From: Impatiens glandulifera | Taxonomy: Eukaryota; Streptophyta; Magnoliopsida; Ericales; Balsaminaceae | Length of the DNA: 64,000 nt | Assembly: GCF_907164915.1 (NCBI RefSeq) | Contig: NC_061863.1 | Span: 38,475,382-38,539,381, forward strand | Direction: 5' to 3' | Shown: in pieces, positions 12,442-23,522 of the stretch | Numbering within the stretch: position 1 is the stretch's first letter | How the letters are laid out: the number at the start of each line of letters is the position of its first letter | Notes under the pieces: generated by a model | Told to the model about the DNA's origin: nothing | Databases searched by the model: none | What the model saw: only the letters and a program-made list of their open reading frames with translations | Translations under genes and position numbers: made by a program

Positions 12442-14178
12442 TGTTGGGTCAAATTATTTTGACCAAGTGTCAAAGTAGTTTGACTATTGGAATTTTGATG
12501 ATGAATGTATATCAAACTCAATTTATGTGTCTAATTGCTTTTGGTGAAGATGTATCAAAAACAGGTTATATTAGAATTGGTCTTAATGAGGTTCATTAGA
12601 CCAATTTGGCATTAGATTCACGAAGTTAGACGTGCAGTCTAACTAGTTGAGTTAGACGTGCAGTCTAACTAGTTGAGTTAGACGTGCAGTCTAACTAGTT
12701 GAGTTAGATGTGAAGTCTAATACACGGAGTTAGACGTGCAGTCTAACTAGTGAAGTTAGACGTGCAATCTAACTAGTGGAGTTAGACATGCAGTCTAACT
12801 AGCAAAGTTAGACATGCAGTCTAACTAGTTGAGTTAGACGTGCATTCTAACACAAGGAGTTAGACGTGCAGTCTAACTAGTTGAGTTAGACTTGCAGTCT
12901 AACTAGTTGAGTTAAACATGCAGTCTAACACACGGAGTTAGACGTGTAGTCTAACACACAGAGTTAGACGTGCAGTCTAACTAGTTAAGTTAGACGTGCA
13001 GTCTAACTAGTGAAGTTAGACGTGCAGTCTAACTAGTTGAGTTAGACGTGCAGTCTAACTAGTATAAGTTAGACGTGTAGTCTAACTCCTTCAGATTAGA
13101 CTGAAGTGAAATGTAATTAGACGTGAGGTCTAATGGAAAGAGAAAGTTAAATGTGCATTCTAACTAGTGAAAGTTAGACGTGCAATCTAACTAGTAAAAG
13201 TTAGACGTGCAGTCTAACTCCTTCAGATTAGTCTGAAGTGAACTATAATTAGACATGAAGTCTAATCCCTTTAGACTAGGTGGTCTAATGGATCTTGTTA
13301 TTAGACGGGGACGTCTAATTTCATTAGACGAGGTCGTCTAAGTGAAATACGTCTAATGTCATGCTTAAGAAGTTGCTTGAAGCTAGCACCCGCCAACCCA
13401 CGTTCTCTAGCTTTACGCTACTCCTGCTCCACTTTCCTGTGAAAATTTGTACGAAAGCCAACTGTAACCAATTGATTAATGCCACGTAAATAAATATTCT
13501 TCCCACTACTTGTTTTTGCAGGAATATCCTTGAAGAATATTTGGCGCACTACCATATTGATACGACCACGATCTTTGTACTCAGAGTCTGCTATGTACTA
13601 TGGAGGCGTTCCAATGGAAGCTCTCCACGTGTCATTATGAGAGTTTGACCATTGGTACCTACTCTTATTTAAAGATCCTCAAGGACAACGGAAGAATCAT
13701 CGATCTATCGATACTCAGATTATTCTATCTTAACTGTCAACTACTTTCTTGCTTTTATTGTGTGTTAATCTAGAGAGAGTTAGAATCAAAGCATTGTATT
13801 AGCTGAGTGATATTCTTCATATTGTAAGTTGAACAGAGTCTGTTCTGTTCAACAGTGAGCTAGTCGTGCGACTGTATTTGATTATTTGAAAGTTAGTGAA
13901 TCCTTCCGGTGGTTGGAAGAAGGGCTGACGTAGAAGAGTTAACTCCGAACATCCATAAACAAATTGCTGTGTTGTTCCTTTCTGTCATCTTTTCATTCTT
14001 GGTTCTTAGCTTCAAACTCAAGCAAACATTTTCGCACTTGAATCGTTCAAGAGTTTGCAAGAAGTTGCATAGAATAGAAAGTGATTTAAATACATAACAT
14101 GATTTCTATCAAATCGTTTTTCTGAAGTCGTTAAAAATTTGACAGACCCCGTCTTTATTGATTATGCCGATCTTAACA
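12442..14178 (+). repeat. 3' LTR of the copia element (1737 bp)
   Basis: Starts TGTTGGGTCAAATTATTTTG and ends ...TTAACA, so TG...CA. It follows a polypurine tract and matches through most of its length the LTR at 62362-63734 in unit D, which is followed by a primer-binding site. U3 carries a palindromic tandem array (12625-13087) and scattered TTAGACG motifs to about 13350. A TATA-like TATTTAAAG lies near 13668, and a G-box-like CCACGTGTC near 13625. No matching 5' LTR exists in this unit. Confidence 0.8.
12625..13087 (+). repeat. Palindromic 26-bp tandem array in the LTR
   Basis: About 18 units of 26 bases. Each has the core GTTAGACGTGCAGTCTAAC (arms GTTAGAC/GTCTAAC around GTGCA) plus a 7-base linker, most often TAGTTGA. 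Units vary by substitutions, mainly in the linker (for example ACACGGA). Further degenerate units continue to about 13225. Unit C has exactly one unit fewer. Confidence 0.9.
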
Positions 14179-15284
14179 GATATTGTATCGGATTGCAGCG
14201 CCCTCGCGGGAACGTGAACAAGAATTCCAAGCACGTGGCAGAACTAGAATATTTGTAGGAACTGGAATTTATCGTTTTTTAAACTCACTAGAATTCAAAG
14301 CATTGTAATCAGATAATTCATTTACTTTAAAATCATTCTAGGCCTGTCTAGATTGATCTCTTAAACTCGTGGTTTTTTTTTTCCATTTTTGGAAATTTTT
14401 AATGAAATGACGATAAGTCGTTTTTCCAAAAAAAATTAATTAATCAACCTTTAACCGAAAAACACAAATTTAAATTTTAAAAATCTAAAAATTAAGTTTT
14501 TGTTCTTGGTTTAATCATCCAAAAACAACTTCCTAGAATGCTTTCCAACATATTTCTAATGATGTTGGACAACTATTTGGATCATGTTTGATCCATCCGA
14601 TCATTTTTGTTTGTATCAAAATCAAAAATTACAAAATAATTAAAATTTTGAGTTCTTGAATTGGTCCAAACGAACAACTAGTGTTCATATTTTAGAATCA
14701 ATCATATGTATGAAGTATAATGAAGATGGAAAGCTCACTCCACTTTAAAAACTATTTTAAAATCAAAAACCCCGTTTTTTGGCCATAAAATATTTTAAAC
14801 AAATTGATCATAAACCAAATCGATTGATACCTGGGATGATGTTCTAAATGTCCCTAGGAGCTTTGTGAATCTACTCATACCCTTGGATCAAATAATTAAA
14901 GTCTCCATAATACGTTTGTACACTATGTCATTTTTATTGATTTTAAAAAATCAATTGGCGTCTTTGTTTTAAATAAATAATATTTAAGATTAATTTAAAA
15001 TAATTAATTTGAACAACGAATTTAAAAAAAAAATCAAAAGACGTAGGAGAGATGAAAGAAAAACCATAGAGATTCAAAAGCAACAAGAAAGATTTCTTAG
15101 AGAGAAAATTGGGGATTTAGGAAGAAGATACTCAATCCTTTGAGTATGACCGTTTCTTAAATAAAGAAGAGCTGACGTGTGACTATTAAATTGATGATTA
15201 TATGAACCGTCAAAAATCTAAGAAATCTATTCCCAAGAAATGCAGCTATCATTTAGAATTAATTATGAAAGAGTGATATTAATG
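14179..15284. other. Non-coding DNA between the two LTRs
   Basis: No gene seen. Contains a G+C-rich patch near 14200-14220 and poly-T/poly-A tracts near 14370-14440. The dispersed 115-bp repeat at 14909-15023 lies here, suggesting old retroelement debris. Confidence 0.5.
14909..15023 (+). repeat. Dispersed 115-bp repeat, copy 1
   Basis: Shares with 16665-16780 the sequence AATACGTTTGTACACTATGT...CAATTGGCGTCT...AACGAATTT, in the same orientation. A third, more diverged copy lies inverted at 60963-61078. On the minus strand it contains GACGCCAATT, close to the AGAGTCGCCA motif seen near ends of plant gypsy (Tat/Ogre-like) LTRs, from memory. Confidence 0.65.
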
Positions 15285-16480
15285 TCCGTTGTCCTTGAGG
15301 ATCTTTATATAGAACACAGGTATCAATGATCGAATCTTCCGCATTGAAACGTGGAGAGAATCCATTGGAAAGTCGCCCATAGTACAAGAGTAAGACAGGC
15401 TTTGTTCTCAAAGATAGTGGTCGTACCAATCTGGTAGTCCGCCAAACAATCTTATAGACATGTCCTGCAAGGAACAAGTAGTGGAGAGAATAATTACTTA
15501 CGTGAAATTCATCCATTGGATACAATTTCCTGTCGTACTGGACTACAATGATGAGTGGAGCAGGAGTAGTATAGAGCTAGTTGATCGTGGGTAGACAGAT
15601 GCTAACTTCAAGCAACTGCTGAAGCGAGACATTAGACGTGCTCCATTAGACTGTCAAGTCTAAGGAAGTTAAACGCCCACGTCTAATAGCGAGATCCATT
15701 AGACCACCAAATCTAATGGAGTTAGACAGCACGTCTAACTACGTTTCACTTCAGACTTGTGTGAAGGAGATAGACACCAGCGGACTAACTTTCATCTATT
15801 AGACTGCACGTCTAACTACGTATCTGTTAGACTGCACATCTAACTATGTTTTTGTTAGACTACATGTCTAACTACGTATCTGTTAGACTGCACGTCTAAC
15901 TACGTATCTGTTAGACTGCACGTCTAACTATATTTCTGTTAGACTGCACGTCTAACTACGTATCTGTTAGACTGCACGTCTAACTACGTATCTGTTAGAC
16001 TGCACATCTAACTATGTATCTGTTAGACTGCACATCTAACTACGTGTCGGTTACACTACACGTCAAACTACGAATCTGTTAGACTGAGCGTCTAACTATG
16101 TATCTGTTAGACAGCACGTCTTACAATGTATCTGTTAGATTGTACTTTTAACTACGTTTTTGTTAGACTACACGTCTAACTACGTATCTATTTGATTGCA
16201 CGTCTAACTACGTATCTGTTAGACTACATGTCTAAATACGTATCTGTTAGAATACACGTCTAATTACGTATATGTTAGACATCACGTCTAACTACGTATC
16301 TATTAGACTACACGTCTAACTACCAACACGTCTAATAGACCTATTTCAAACCAAGTCTAACTTAGCATATTTTTAATGCACCTGCACAAAAACAATTTAG
16401 ACGGTTTAGTTTCATTTTTATTTAAGTTTTACACAAGTTCATAATCAAAATATCGTTAGTCAAGATAATTTGACCCAACA
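15285..16480 (-). repeat. Related LTR on the minus strand
   Basis: Read on the minus strand it starts at 16480 with TGTTGGGTCAAATTATCTTG, then gives a palindromic array, then GTTGCTTGAAG..AGCA, CTACTCCTGCTCCACT and a TATA-like CTATATAAAG before AGATCCTCAAGGACAACGG. This is the same order as the plus-strand LTR at 12442-14178, but clearly diverged, so it is a second LTR subfamily. Similarity fades after about 15285 and the inner end is not seen. A minus-strand open frame at 15259-15525 is LTR sequence, not a gene. Confidence 0.65.
15799..16320 (-). repeat. Palindromic 28-bp tandem array in the minus-strand LTR
   Basis: Roughly 18-19 units of 28 bases. In the LTR's own orientation each unit has the same 19-base core GTTAGACGTGCAGTCTAAC as the plus-strand array but a different 9-base linker, AGATACGTA. 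Degenerate units extend back to about 15630. Confidence 0.9.
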
Positions 16481-16664
16481 GAACACAAGACCTAGGTCAC
16501 CAGTCCTAAGGCCCGTTTGGTTCCCATTTTCAAATTCCTAAATTAGTTTTGTAATTTTGGAACCTAAAACTATTTTCCAAAAATCCTGGCAAATTAGATA
16601 ATGATTTCAAAAGATTTTTGGGATATTTCCACAAAAATATATTTTAATAACATAAACTTTAACT

Positions 16665-16780
16665 AATACGTTTGTACACTATGTCATTTTTATTGATTTA
16701 AAAAAATCAATTGGCGTCTCTGTTTTAAATAAATAATATTTTAAATTAATTAAAATTAATTAATTTAAACAACGAATTTT
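16665..16780 (+). repeat. Dispersed 115-bp repeat, copy 2
   Basis: Direct repeat of 14909-15023. The two copies bracket the minus-strand LTR, which may mean that the LTR lies inside a larger duplicated or nested element. Confidence 0.65.
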
Positions 16781-16913
16781 AAAAAAATCAAATTGTAATT
16801 TGATTACTACAAATCCCTAAACTATTTAAATTTAAATTAAAATTAATTATTTTTAAATAATTTCAAAAGCGGTTAAAAATTATATAAAATATTATTAAAA
16901 TAATGTTTCTTTA

Positions 16914-17858
16914 GCCTCCGTTTGGTTGGAGGTATAGCACTGTTTATATAGCATAATAATATGTATAGTACATTTAATTAGTTGTTTGGTTAAAAATTAT
17001 ATATCTACAGTATTTATAACCATTATAAATTATACCTCATATGCGGTATAAATTAGTAACTGATAGCACTAGGTATAAGATTTACTAATTTTATTCTTCC
17101 ATATTTAGCTTACATATAAATTTCCATTTATAATTATATATTCAACATTTCTGATTTTTAATCCTATCTTTCATTCTCTTAATTGCTTATCAAGTTCTTC
17201 TTCTCCTTCACTGCAAATCCTCTTTAGTCCTTATCAAAAAAATTTCCTTCAACCTAAACTACAAATCTTAATCCTTATAAGTTCTTCTTCTCCTTCAACC
17301 TAAACTGCAAATCCTCTTTAATCCTTATCACGTTCTTCTCATTCAACCTAAGCGACAAATCCCGGTGAAAAATGGGATTTCTACTCGACAATTTAGAAAA
17401 GTCTCTTGGTGATTTTGGCTTTGTATATATAGGTCAAGATTGAAGGATTTCCATTGTTTCCTTATTTAGTAAAGATGAGTGTTTTAGCTTCTGGCCACAC
17501 ATTGTGGTCCGAAGAGAAGAAGAGAAAATCATATATAAATTATTTTAAAATATTTATACGATAATCAAATAGAATTTTTAATAGTTTAAATATAATAAAT
17601 AATAAAAACTAAAATAAGATAAATATTAAATTAATAATTAAAATAGTTTATATAAATATAAGGGTAAAATAGTCTTTTATTTCTTTTCTTATTCCACCAA
17701 CCAAACACAAAATTATAAAATATATACAATTTATACCTATATTGAATTTTCAACCAAACACATATAACCTATATAATTTATACATCTTAATACCCCATAT
17801 AACTTATACCCCTTATAACTTGTACCAATATAATTAATACTTCTTACCAAACGATGCC
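16914..17858. mobile_element. PIF/Harbinger-like non-autonomous element (945 bp)
   Basis: Flanked by TTA on both sides (16911-16913 and 17859-17861), with imperfect inverted ends: left GCCTCCGTTTGGTTGG, right end reading inward GGCATCGTTTGGTAAG. Unit C has a single TTA at the same place (46428-46430), proving an insertion or a precise excision. The element is A+T-rich without coding capacity and has scattered TTTGGTT motifs near its ends. An internal duplication of a TTCTTCTCCTTCAACCTAAAC-type stretch lies at about 17190-17360. A 3-base TTA duplication with such ends fits Tourist-like/PIF-Harbinger elements; its size is large for a MITE. Confidence 0.85.
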
Positions 17859-17861
17859 TTA

Positions 17862-19614
17862 AAATAAATTCATGACACACAAACCGATGTTAAAATCTCG
17901 AGTCTTTAGCTTTCACGGTATTAGTACCGGGTTTTTTCTAGGTTTTAAAGTAATGTTTGTAAGGTGTTATGTGTTTATACTTGAAATAATTGTTATTTTG
18001 CTCTATTATTTTGAAGCCTAAAATAGATCTTGACAAAAGGAGGATAGTAGAACTTAATCTAACATAAATTATCCAAGAGTTTATAGTAGACACCATCATT
18101 TGATGGACACGTGATGCATATCGATGGTGTTCTTTCTCACGTTTGACCAAGTACCGAACCTTGATCATAATCTTTTTTATTCGCTTTTGAGAACGCAAAA
18201 TATTTTCTTCTCGCAATTTTTAAAGAAACAATTGTGTGGCAACTCTAAGAAGTTAATTTTGGTCTATTAAACACATTTAAATCATATTTTTGGTTCTTCA
18301 CATCACTTTAAATGAGACGACTTCCAAAAAAGTTGTTATCTCGTTTTATTTTACAAGATTTGAGAGGAAGTTAAGCCACGAGATTTAATGAAATAAATAT
18401 TAAGTCAAAATTTAGTTTAGCCTACCATTTTGATTCCTTATCCACTCAGGATTCAAGAGAAAGATAAGTTATGGGGAGAAAACTATTAGAGTAAAAAATA
18501 TGTTTTAAGATGTCGTCCATTTTTTTGACGTTAAATTTACCCTCTGTCAAAGACAATTTTTACTACCTATCAAAATATCATTGAGATATCCTGATGACAC
18601 CATTAGATTAGTTTATTCGATTTACTCTACTTAACCACTCATTTATATGAATCTTTTGAGTCATCTTGAAAAAAGTACAAGATTGTTTAATATTTATTTA
18701 TTAGAATTTTAAGTTTTGCAAACATTTATATTATTTAATATCCAAATTCTCATTTAGTGGTTTTGATTTAGTTAATGTTATTTTGCAAATTAATATTTTA
18801 TATGTAACTCTTCATTTAAATTAATGACAATAAATTTATTTTAAAAAATAAATAAATATATTATGTCTCTCATTTACCATTAAGCTAAAGATAATAATTA
18901 GAAAAATTATCAAAATACATATATATGAATATATATGATGATGTAAATTATCATTTTTTATTATCTAAATCACCAATCGAACCATATAGACTCGATACAG
19001 AAAATTATGAACCGTTCGAACAAAACTCGGTTTGGTCGGTTAATAATTGTTCTAATTGATTTTTTAGCTCACTTAAAATCATAAGTTCATAATAAGTCTT
19101 AGTTAAATTTTGAAAAACATTACTATTTCACAATATTTTCAAATTTGGAAAAGATTAAAATTAAAAAAAATATCCAAATGATTGGTCTCGAGTTGATAAG
19201 CTTTAAATAATTATTAAAATTTTAAATTTATTGAAAATTTTAGAAAAACAAAATATATTTCAATAATTGTATGAATGTAAAATTGTTGTGCGAATGAAAT
19301 TTGAAAAGTATATAAAATAATAATATCATACTTAAATAATGATACTTAAATAATGATGTATTTTCTAATAGTTAGGGTCTGTCTAGTTATGATTATGAAC
19401 TCTCTCACTTTTGAAATTTTTAATAAAATGTTATTAACTGCTTTTAAAAAAATAATATTATTTAAATGAAAATTCTAAATAAACACTAATAAAATGAAGC
19501 TCAATAAAAAAATGTATTATAATAATAATACCAATTTAAAATAACTTAGATTAAGGAACAAAATTCATTATCAATAAAATAAAGATACTTAATACTAAGT
19601 TAATGTGTTGCAAT
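17862..19614. other. A+T-rich intergenic DNA 3' of the F-box gene
   Basis: No gene seen. The minus-strand frame at 17938-18216 begins with TTG, is shortened in unit C by a one-base difference, and shows no recognised domain. Confidence 0.55.
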
Positions 19615-19765
19615 AATGCATAAATAAAATGTGATAAGCTAAAGTGTCGTAGTAATACATGGATAAAATGCAATAAGCTAAGGTGTTGCAGTAATGCAAT
19701 AGTAATACATGGATACAATGCAATAAGCTAAGGTGTTGCAGTAATGCAGGGATAAAATGCGATTT
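19615..19765. repeat. Tandem repeats of the F-box gene's 3' end
   Basis: About three imperfect copies of a 38-49-base unit (AAGCTAAGGTGTTGCAGTAA...) start near 19637, 19675 and 19724. The last copy contains the final codons and stop of the F-box gene (minus strand), and the others lie downstream of the stop. Conserved in unit C (48157-48307). Confidence 0.75.
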
Positions 19766-20867
19766 TATGTCGAAACCTTTGATACGCCATTCCTCGGGGA
19801 AGTAAAGATCTTGGAGCTTTAAACCATTCTTTCTTCACAACATCATATGTTACTAACATGAACAATTTTTCAGAACTAAAGCACAAAAAGATCATATCTT
19901 TATTACCTACACAAATCATATTTGCGCCCTTCTTGTACAATTTCAAGCACAACTCACGTGGCATTTTGTCGATGTACTTCCATAATAATGTTGTTTTTTC
20001 AAACTCCCAAATGCAAATAGAAATACGCGATTTTATCATCACACAAACGAACATGATTCGTCCCCCACATTCTACGAGAAATCGGCCAGAAATCATATCA
20101 TGTAGAATCGGGATTGAGAAATGATTCCAAATTCCAGACAACGTATTGTAGCAGACCATACCGTTTGGATATGAAGACATAAAGTAAAGACAACCATCCA
20201 CGGAGATAGCCTGCGAGCGCAAGTTCAAAATATACGGCAACCTTATGCTCGTTGGAATAACTTTTGATTCATACCATTTATTCTTGTTGGAGTCAAAAAT
20301 TATGTAATGGCCATTACGACCTAAGAAGAGGATCTTATAGCCCTCGATTGTGGATTTTCCATTCATCCACATTCCAACGGCTACTTGAGACCAATCCATG
20401 CTTGAACAAGCTGGAAGCTCCTTGAATGTCTGAGTAAGCGGGTTACCCACAAAAAAACGGGTATGATGAATATTGACAAAACAAATTATACCACCGATAG
20501 AAGCTAGAGGGTAGATAACCAACTTCTCTAAGAAAGAATGAACTTTTTGATGGTGCCATTTATTCGAGGAGGGGTCATAAATGGCTGCGGTGTTTACATT
20601 GTCGTGGGTGATGGTGTAGAACCAAGGTTGGGAGATGGGAATTTGAGCATATTGGTCCCGAAACGAATGAGAAGTCAACATGGAGTTCCACTTTCTACTA
20701 ACACAAAGGAAACGAAAGAAGGTAGATGTTGGGAGTCTCGCCCCAACGACTTCAAAGAGGTCTTCCGGGAATTTTTCCCATATCTTAGGTAACATTTCAT
20801 TAGACGAACATATGATCAACTTATTTCTACGACTTTTCCTACGAGAAGACTCCCCGAATTCCATCAT
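19728..20867 (-). CDS. F-box/kelch-type protein, copy in unit A
   Basis: 379 residues, single exon, starting with tandem ATG codons (20865-20867 and 20862-20864). Residues about 26-72 form the F-box (KFPEDLFEVVGARLP then FFRFLCVSRKWNSMLTSHSF), which binds SKP1-type adaptors in SCF ubiquitin ligases. Residues about 80-370 form a C-terminal substrate-binding region with family blocks PWFYTITHDN, AIYDPSSNKWHH, VGNPLTQTFKELP, LNLRSQAISVDGCLYFM, CIWEFEKTTLLWK and LVTYDVVKKEWFKAP. This pattern and length match the Arabidopsis At5g15710 type (related to HAWAIIAN SKIRT/UFO-like F-box proteins), recognised from memory. Substrate unknown. The final residues CITATP lie in a tandem repeat. The frame is intact and differs from the unit C copy by I299F and a silent change, so it is probably functional or recently so. 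Confidence 0.85.
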   Translation of the reverse strand: MMEFGESSRRKSRRNKLIICSSNEMLPKIWEKFPEDLFEVVGARLPTSTFFRFLCVSRKWNSMLTSHSFRDQYAQIPISQPWFYTITHDNVNTAAIYDPSSNKWHHQKVHSFLEKLVIYPLASIGGIICFVNIHHTRFFVGNPLTQTFKELPACSSMDWSQVAVGMWMNGKSTIEGYKILFLGRNGHYIIFDSNKNKWYESKVIPTSIRLPYILNLRSQAISVDGCLYFMSSYPNGMVCYNTLSGIWNHFSIPILHDMISGRFLVECGGRIMFVCVMIKSRISICIWEFEKTTLLWKYIDKMPRELCLKLYKKGANMICVGNKDMIFLCFSSEKLFMLVTYDVVKKEWFKAPRSLLPRGMAYQRFRHKIAFYPCITATP

Positions 20868-23477
20868 TTTAAAGGTTAATACTTTCGATTCTTCAATATG
20901 AAGCTCAATTATTGACCATAATCATTATTCTACAATATCCCAACAAAATAAAAGGATTAAAATTTGACAATGTAAGTAGAGATAAAATATAACTTAAAAA
21001 AACAATATTGATTTATAAGATTTATAGATAGATCTAATTTTGAACGTTTTAAGTTGTAGTAAATCAACTGTAACAGATTTTTGCTAAATTCAAAATGTTA
21101 ATTAATTCTAATTCTTTATTTAAACAAGTATGAAAATTAAAATTGAACCGCCAAATTCTAATAATAATTTTACCCTAAAGAAACATAGTTTCACATTAAA
21201 AATAGGATAATAAGATGTCTTTACAATACTTTTTGAACATCTATGCAGTGAATATGATAGGCAAATAGAATATTTTCAAACACTAAGAAGGAATATATTA
21301 TTAAGACTAGAGATTATGACAAAATCGTTATACTCTACATGCTTCTATTTGCATCAACCAAAATCATGGGGTTGGAATCACTTAGATACTTAATATTAAG
21401 GGATCTTTCATTTCATTATGACAATAAGGTCTTTGCAATTTAATACCAACATATCCATGTGTTTGGCCATTGACTAACACCTAACAATCAAAAGAAATGC
21501 AAGTCTTCTCAAATACATACTTGTAGGAATTGGAAACCTAAATAATAAGATTTACTCTACTCAATATCCAACCATGAAGTTTATTACATTCTGTCTTTCT
21601 AAACCCTATCATATTATACATGATGCAAGATAGATTTATCAAAGAGGGCAAGGAATAATGAGTGAAAAGGGACATCATGAGACCTAGCTAGTTTCAAATC
21701 GTTGGAGATGAGATTAAAATGTGTGGATTGAACATGCATAGGAAAAATATAGAGATAAGATTAAATCCACGGTTTGGACAGCCAAAGGAAGAAGATAAGA
21801 ACAAGCATAGAAAAAAGTACCTATCACACAGTGGCGGCGGAATCGTCGAAGATGAAGATGAAGAGAAGCAAAGGAAGCTTGGCCAGTGATATAATATTAG
21901 GTCATTTGTCTCTTCTCCCTCCGGATCAGTCCGCTCTCTACAAGTGTTTTTTCTAAAAATATTTGATTAAATTTTTTTTCTAAAATATTATTGACTTTTA
22001 TAAGAAATTTGACAAAAATAGATTGATAAAAATTAATTTCCATAAATCTAACACTTTTTTAAATATATCTTCAATCAAATATTTTTTTATTTTTAAGATA
22101 AATAAATTATATTTAATGTGTAAAATACTTCTCTCTATATTTAAATCATAACTTTCAATCCCTACTAATTTATTAGTTTAACTCTCTAAATCAATTTTAT
22201 TTTAAATGTTAATGAATAAATATTATTTTATTTTAAATGTAAATGAAAGATTGATTCTATAACATACTTTTATATGTGGTTATTCATTGTATAAATACAA
22301 TTATAATCATGAAATAAAATATGAATAAATTATAAGGATTTTTTAACAAATAAAATATTATAATTAATAAATAAATTCTTCCAATTTAGGATAAAGAAAA
22401 ATATTATTTTAATTCAAACTCATAAAAAGGTTGTCATTTTCTTCAAACACAATAGTTAGACCAAATGTATATAGATGTAGAAATTTGAAAATGTATTGAT
22501 ATAAATAAATAAGCATACATTTGATGTACCCAATTATTTATGAGGATGGCTAAGAACTAAAAAATAGATATAAATTTAATCTTTACTATTGAACACATTA
22601 ATTTAAAATTATTGATCCATTTAAAATGTTAATAAATGAGAAAATCAGACACATAATAAATAGAATTTCACACTATTGATCAGTTCAATTTTGAAAAACT
22701 TGTACAAGGTTAATTCTAAAATAAATTCAAACATAAAGCTTTTTATACTTATGTATGGTTATTGAACTTCAATTTATCATCTTTTACTACATTACTTTTT
22801 TATTTATTAACAATATTTTTGTGTTAACTTCTTATTTCTTAACAATAATTTTGTGTTATTAAAAACACGTAAGAATGATTATATTAATTTATTTATATAT
22901 CAAAAGAATACAATCACAAAAACATGATCAATTTATCTTATGAAATATGAAAAATGAAAACTACAAAAATAAAAATTATAAAACACTAATAAACACTTTC
23001 AATAATTCAAATAGTTATGTTCAAGAACGATAAATGTTTATTACAATTTATCACTTGCAAATTTATTCAAAAGAAAAAACATATATCTCAAAAAAAATAC
23101 ATCAAACTAAAGACACAATTTTATAATTATTAAATTTAAGAACGTATACCCAACACACAATACCAATTAAGATTTTGACTTCTTTAATAATAGAGAAAAA
23201 CTATTGAAATATAATAAAAATTGAATTTTTAATGTAGCTCACAACTTATCAAATAAAATAAGTTAGATATTCAAATGTACAAATATCATTTGTTTCCACT
23301 ATTACATCGAAATATGTGAACATGCATAAAATTAAAATTAAGATTCAAATAGTATTAATTTTCTTAATATATAAAAAATATAATAGATTTAAAACGACTG
23401 AGAGAACGGATTATTTTTCTCTACAAAAAGAAATATCACTTTCAATACATTTACATTACTAAAAATCAAAACATATT

Positions 23478-23522
<45 letters not shown>

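Noticed and set aside
15259..15525. Minus-strand 88-codon frame
   Set aside because: It lies in the minus-strand LTR and aligns with non-coding LTR sequence at about 13500-13690.
12625..16320. Arrays of regularly spaced palindromic repeats resembling CRISPR or telomere-type repeats
   Set aside because: Linkers are short and nearly constant rather than unique spacers, the arrays lie inside LTRs of a plant retroelement, and TTAGAC is not a telomere unit (TTTAGGG in most plants).
16511..16535. GGCCCGTTTGGTTCCCA looking like a transposon terminus
   Set aside because: No matching inverted end or target duplication found nearby; present in both A and C.
17938..18216. Minus-strand 92-codon frame
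   Set aside because: Starts with TTG and is cut short in unit C by a one-base difference; no recognised domain.
21774..21956. Plus-strand 60-codon frame upstream of the F-box gene (also 50316-50498)
   Set aside because: It begins with TTG, the first in-frame ATG leaves about 34 codons, and no domain is recognised. Its conservation between A and C only reflects the duplication.
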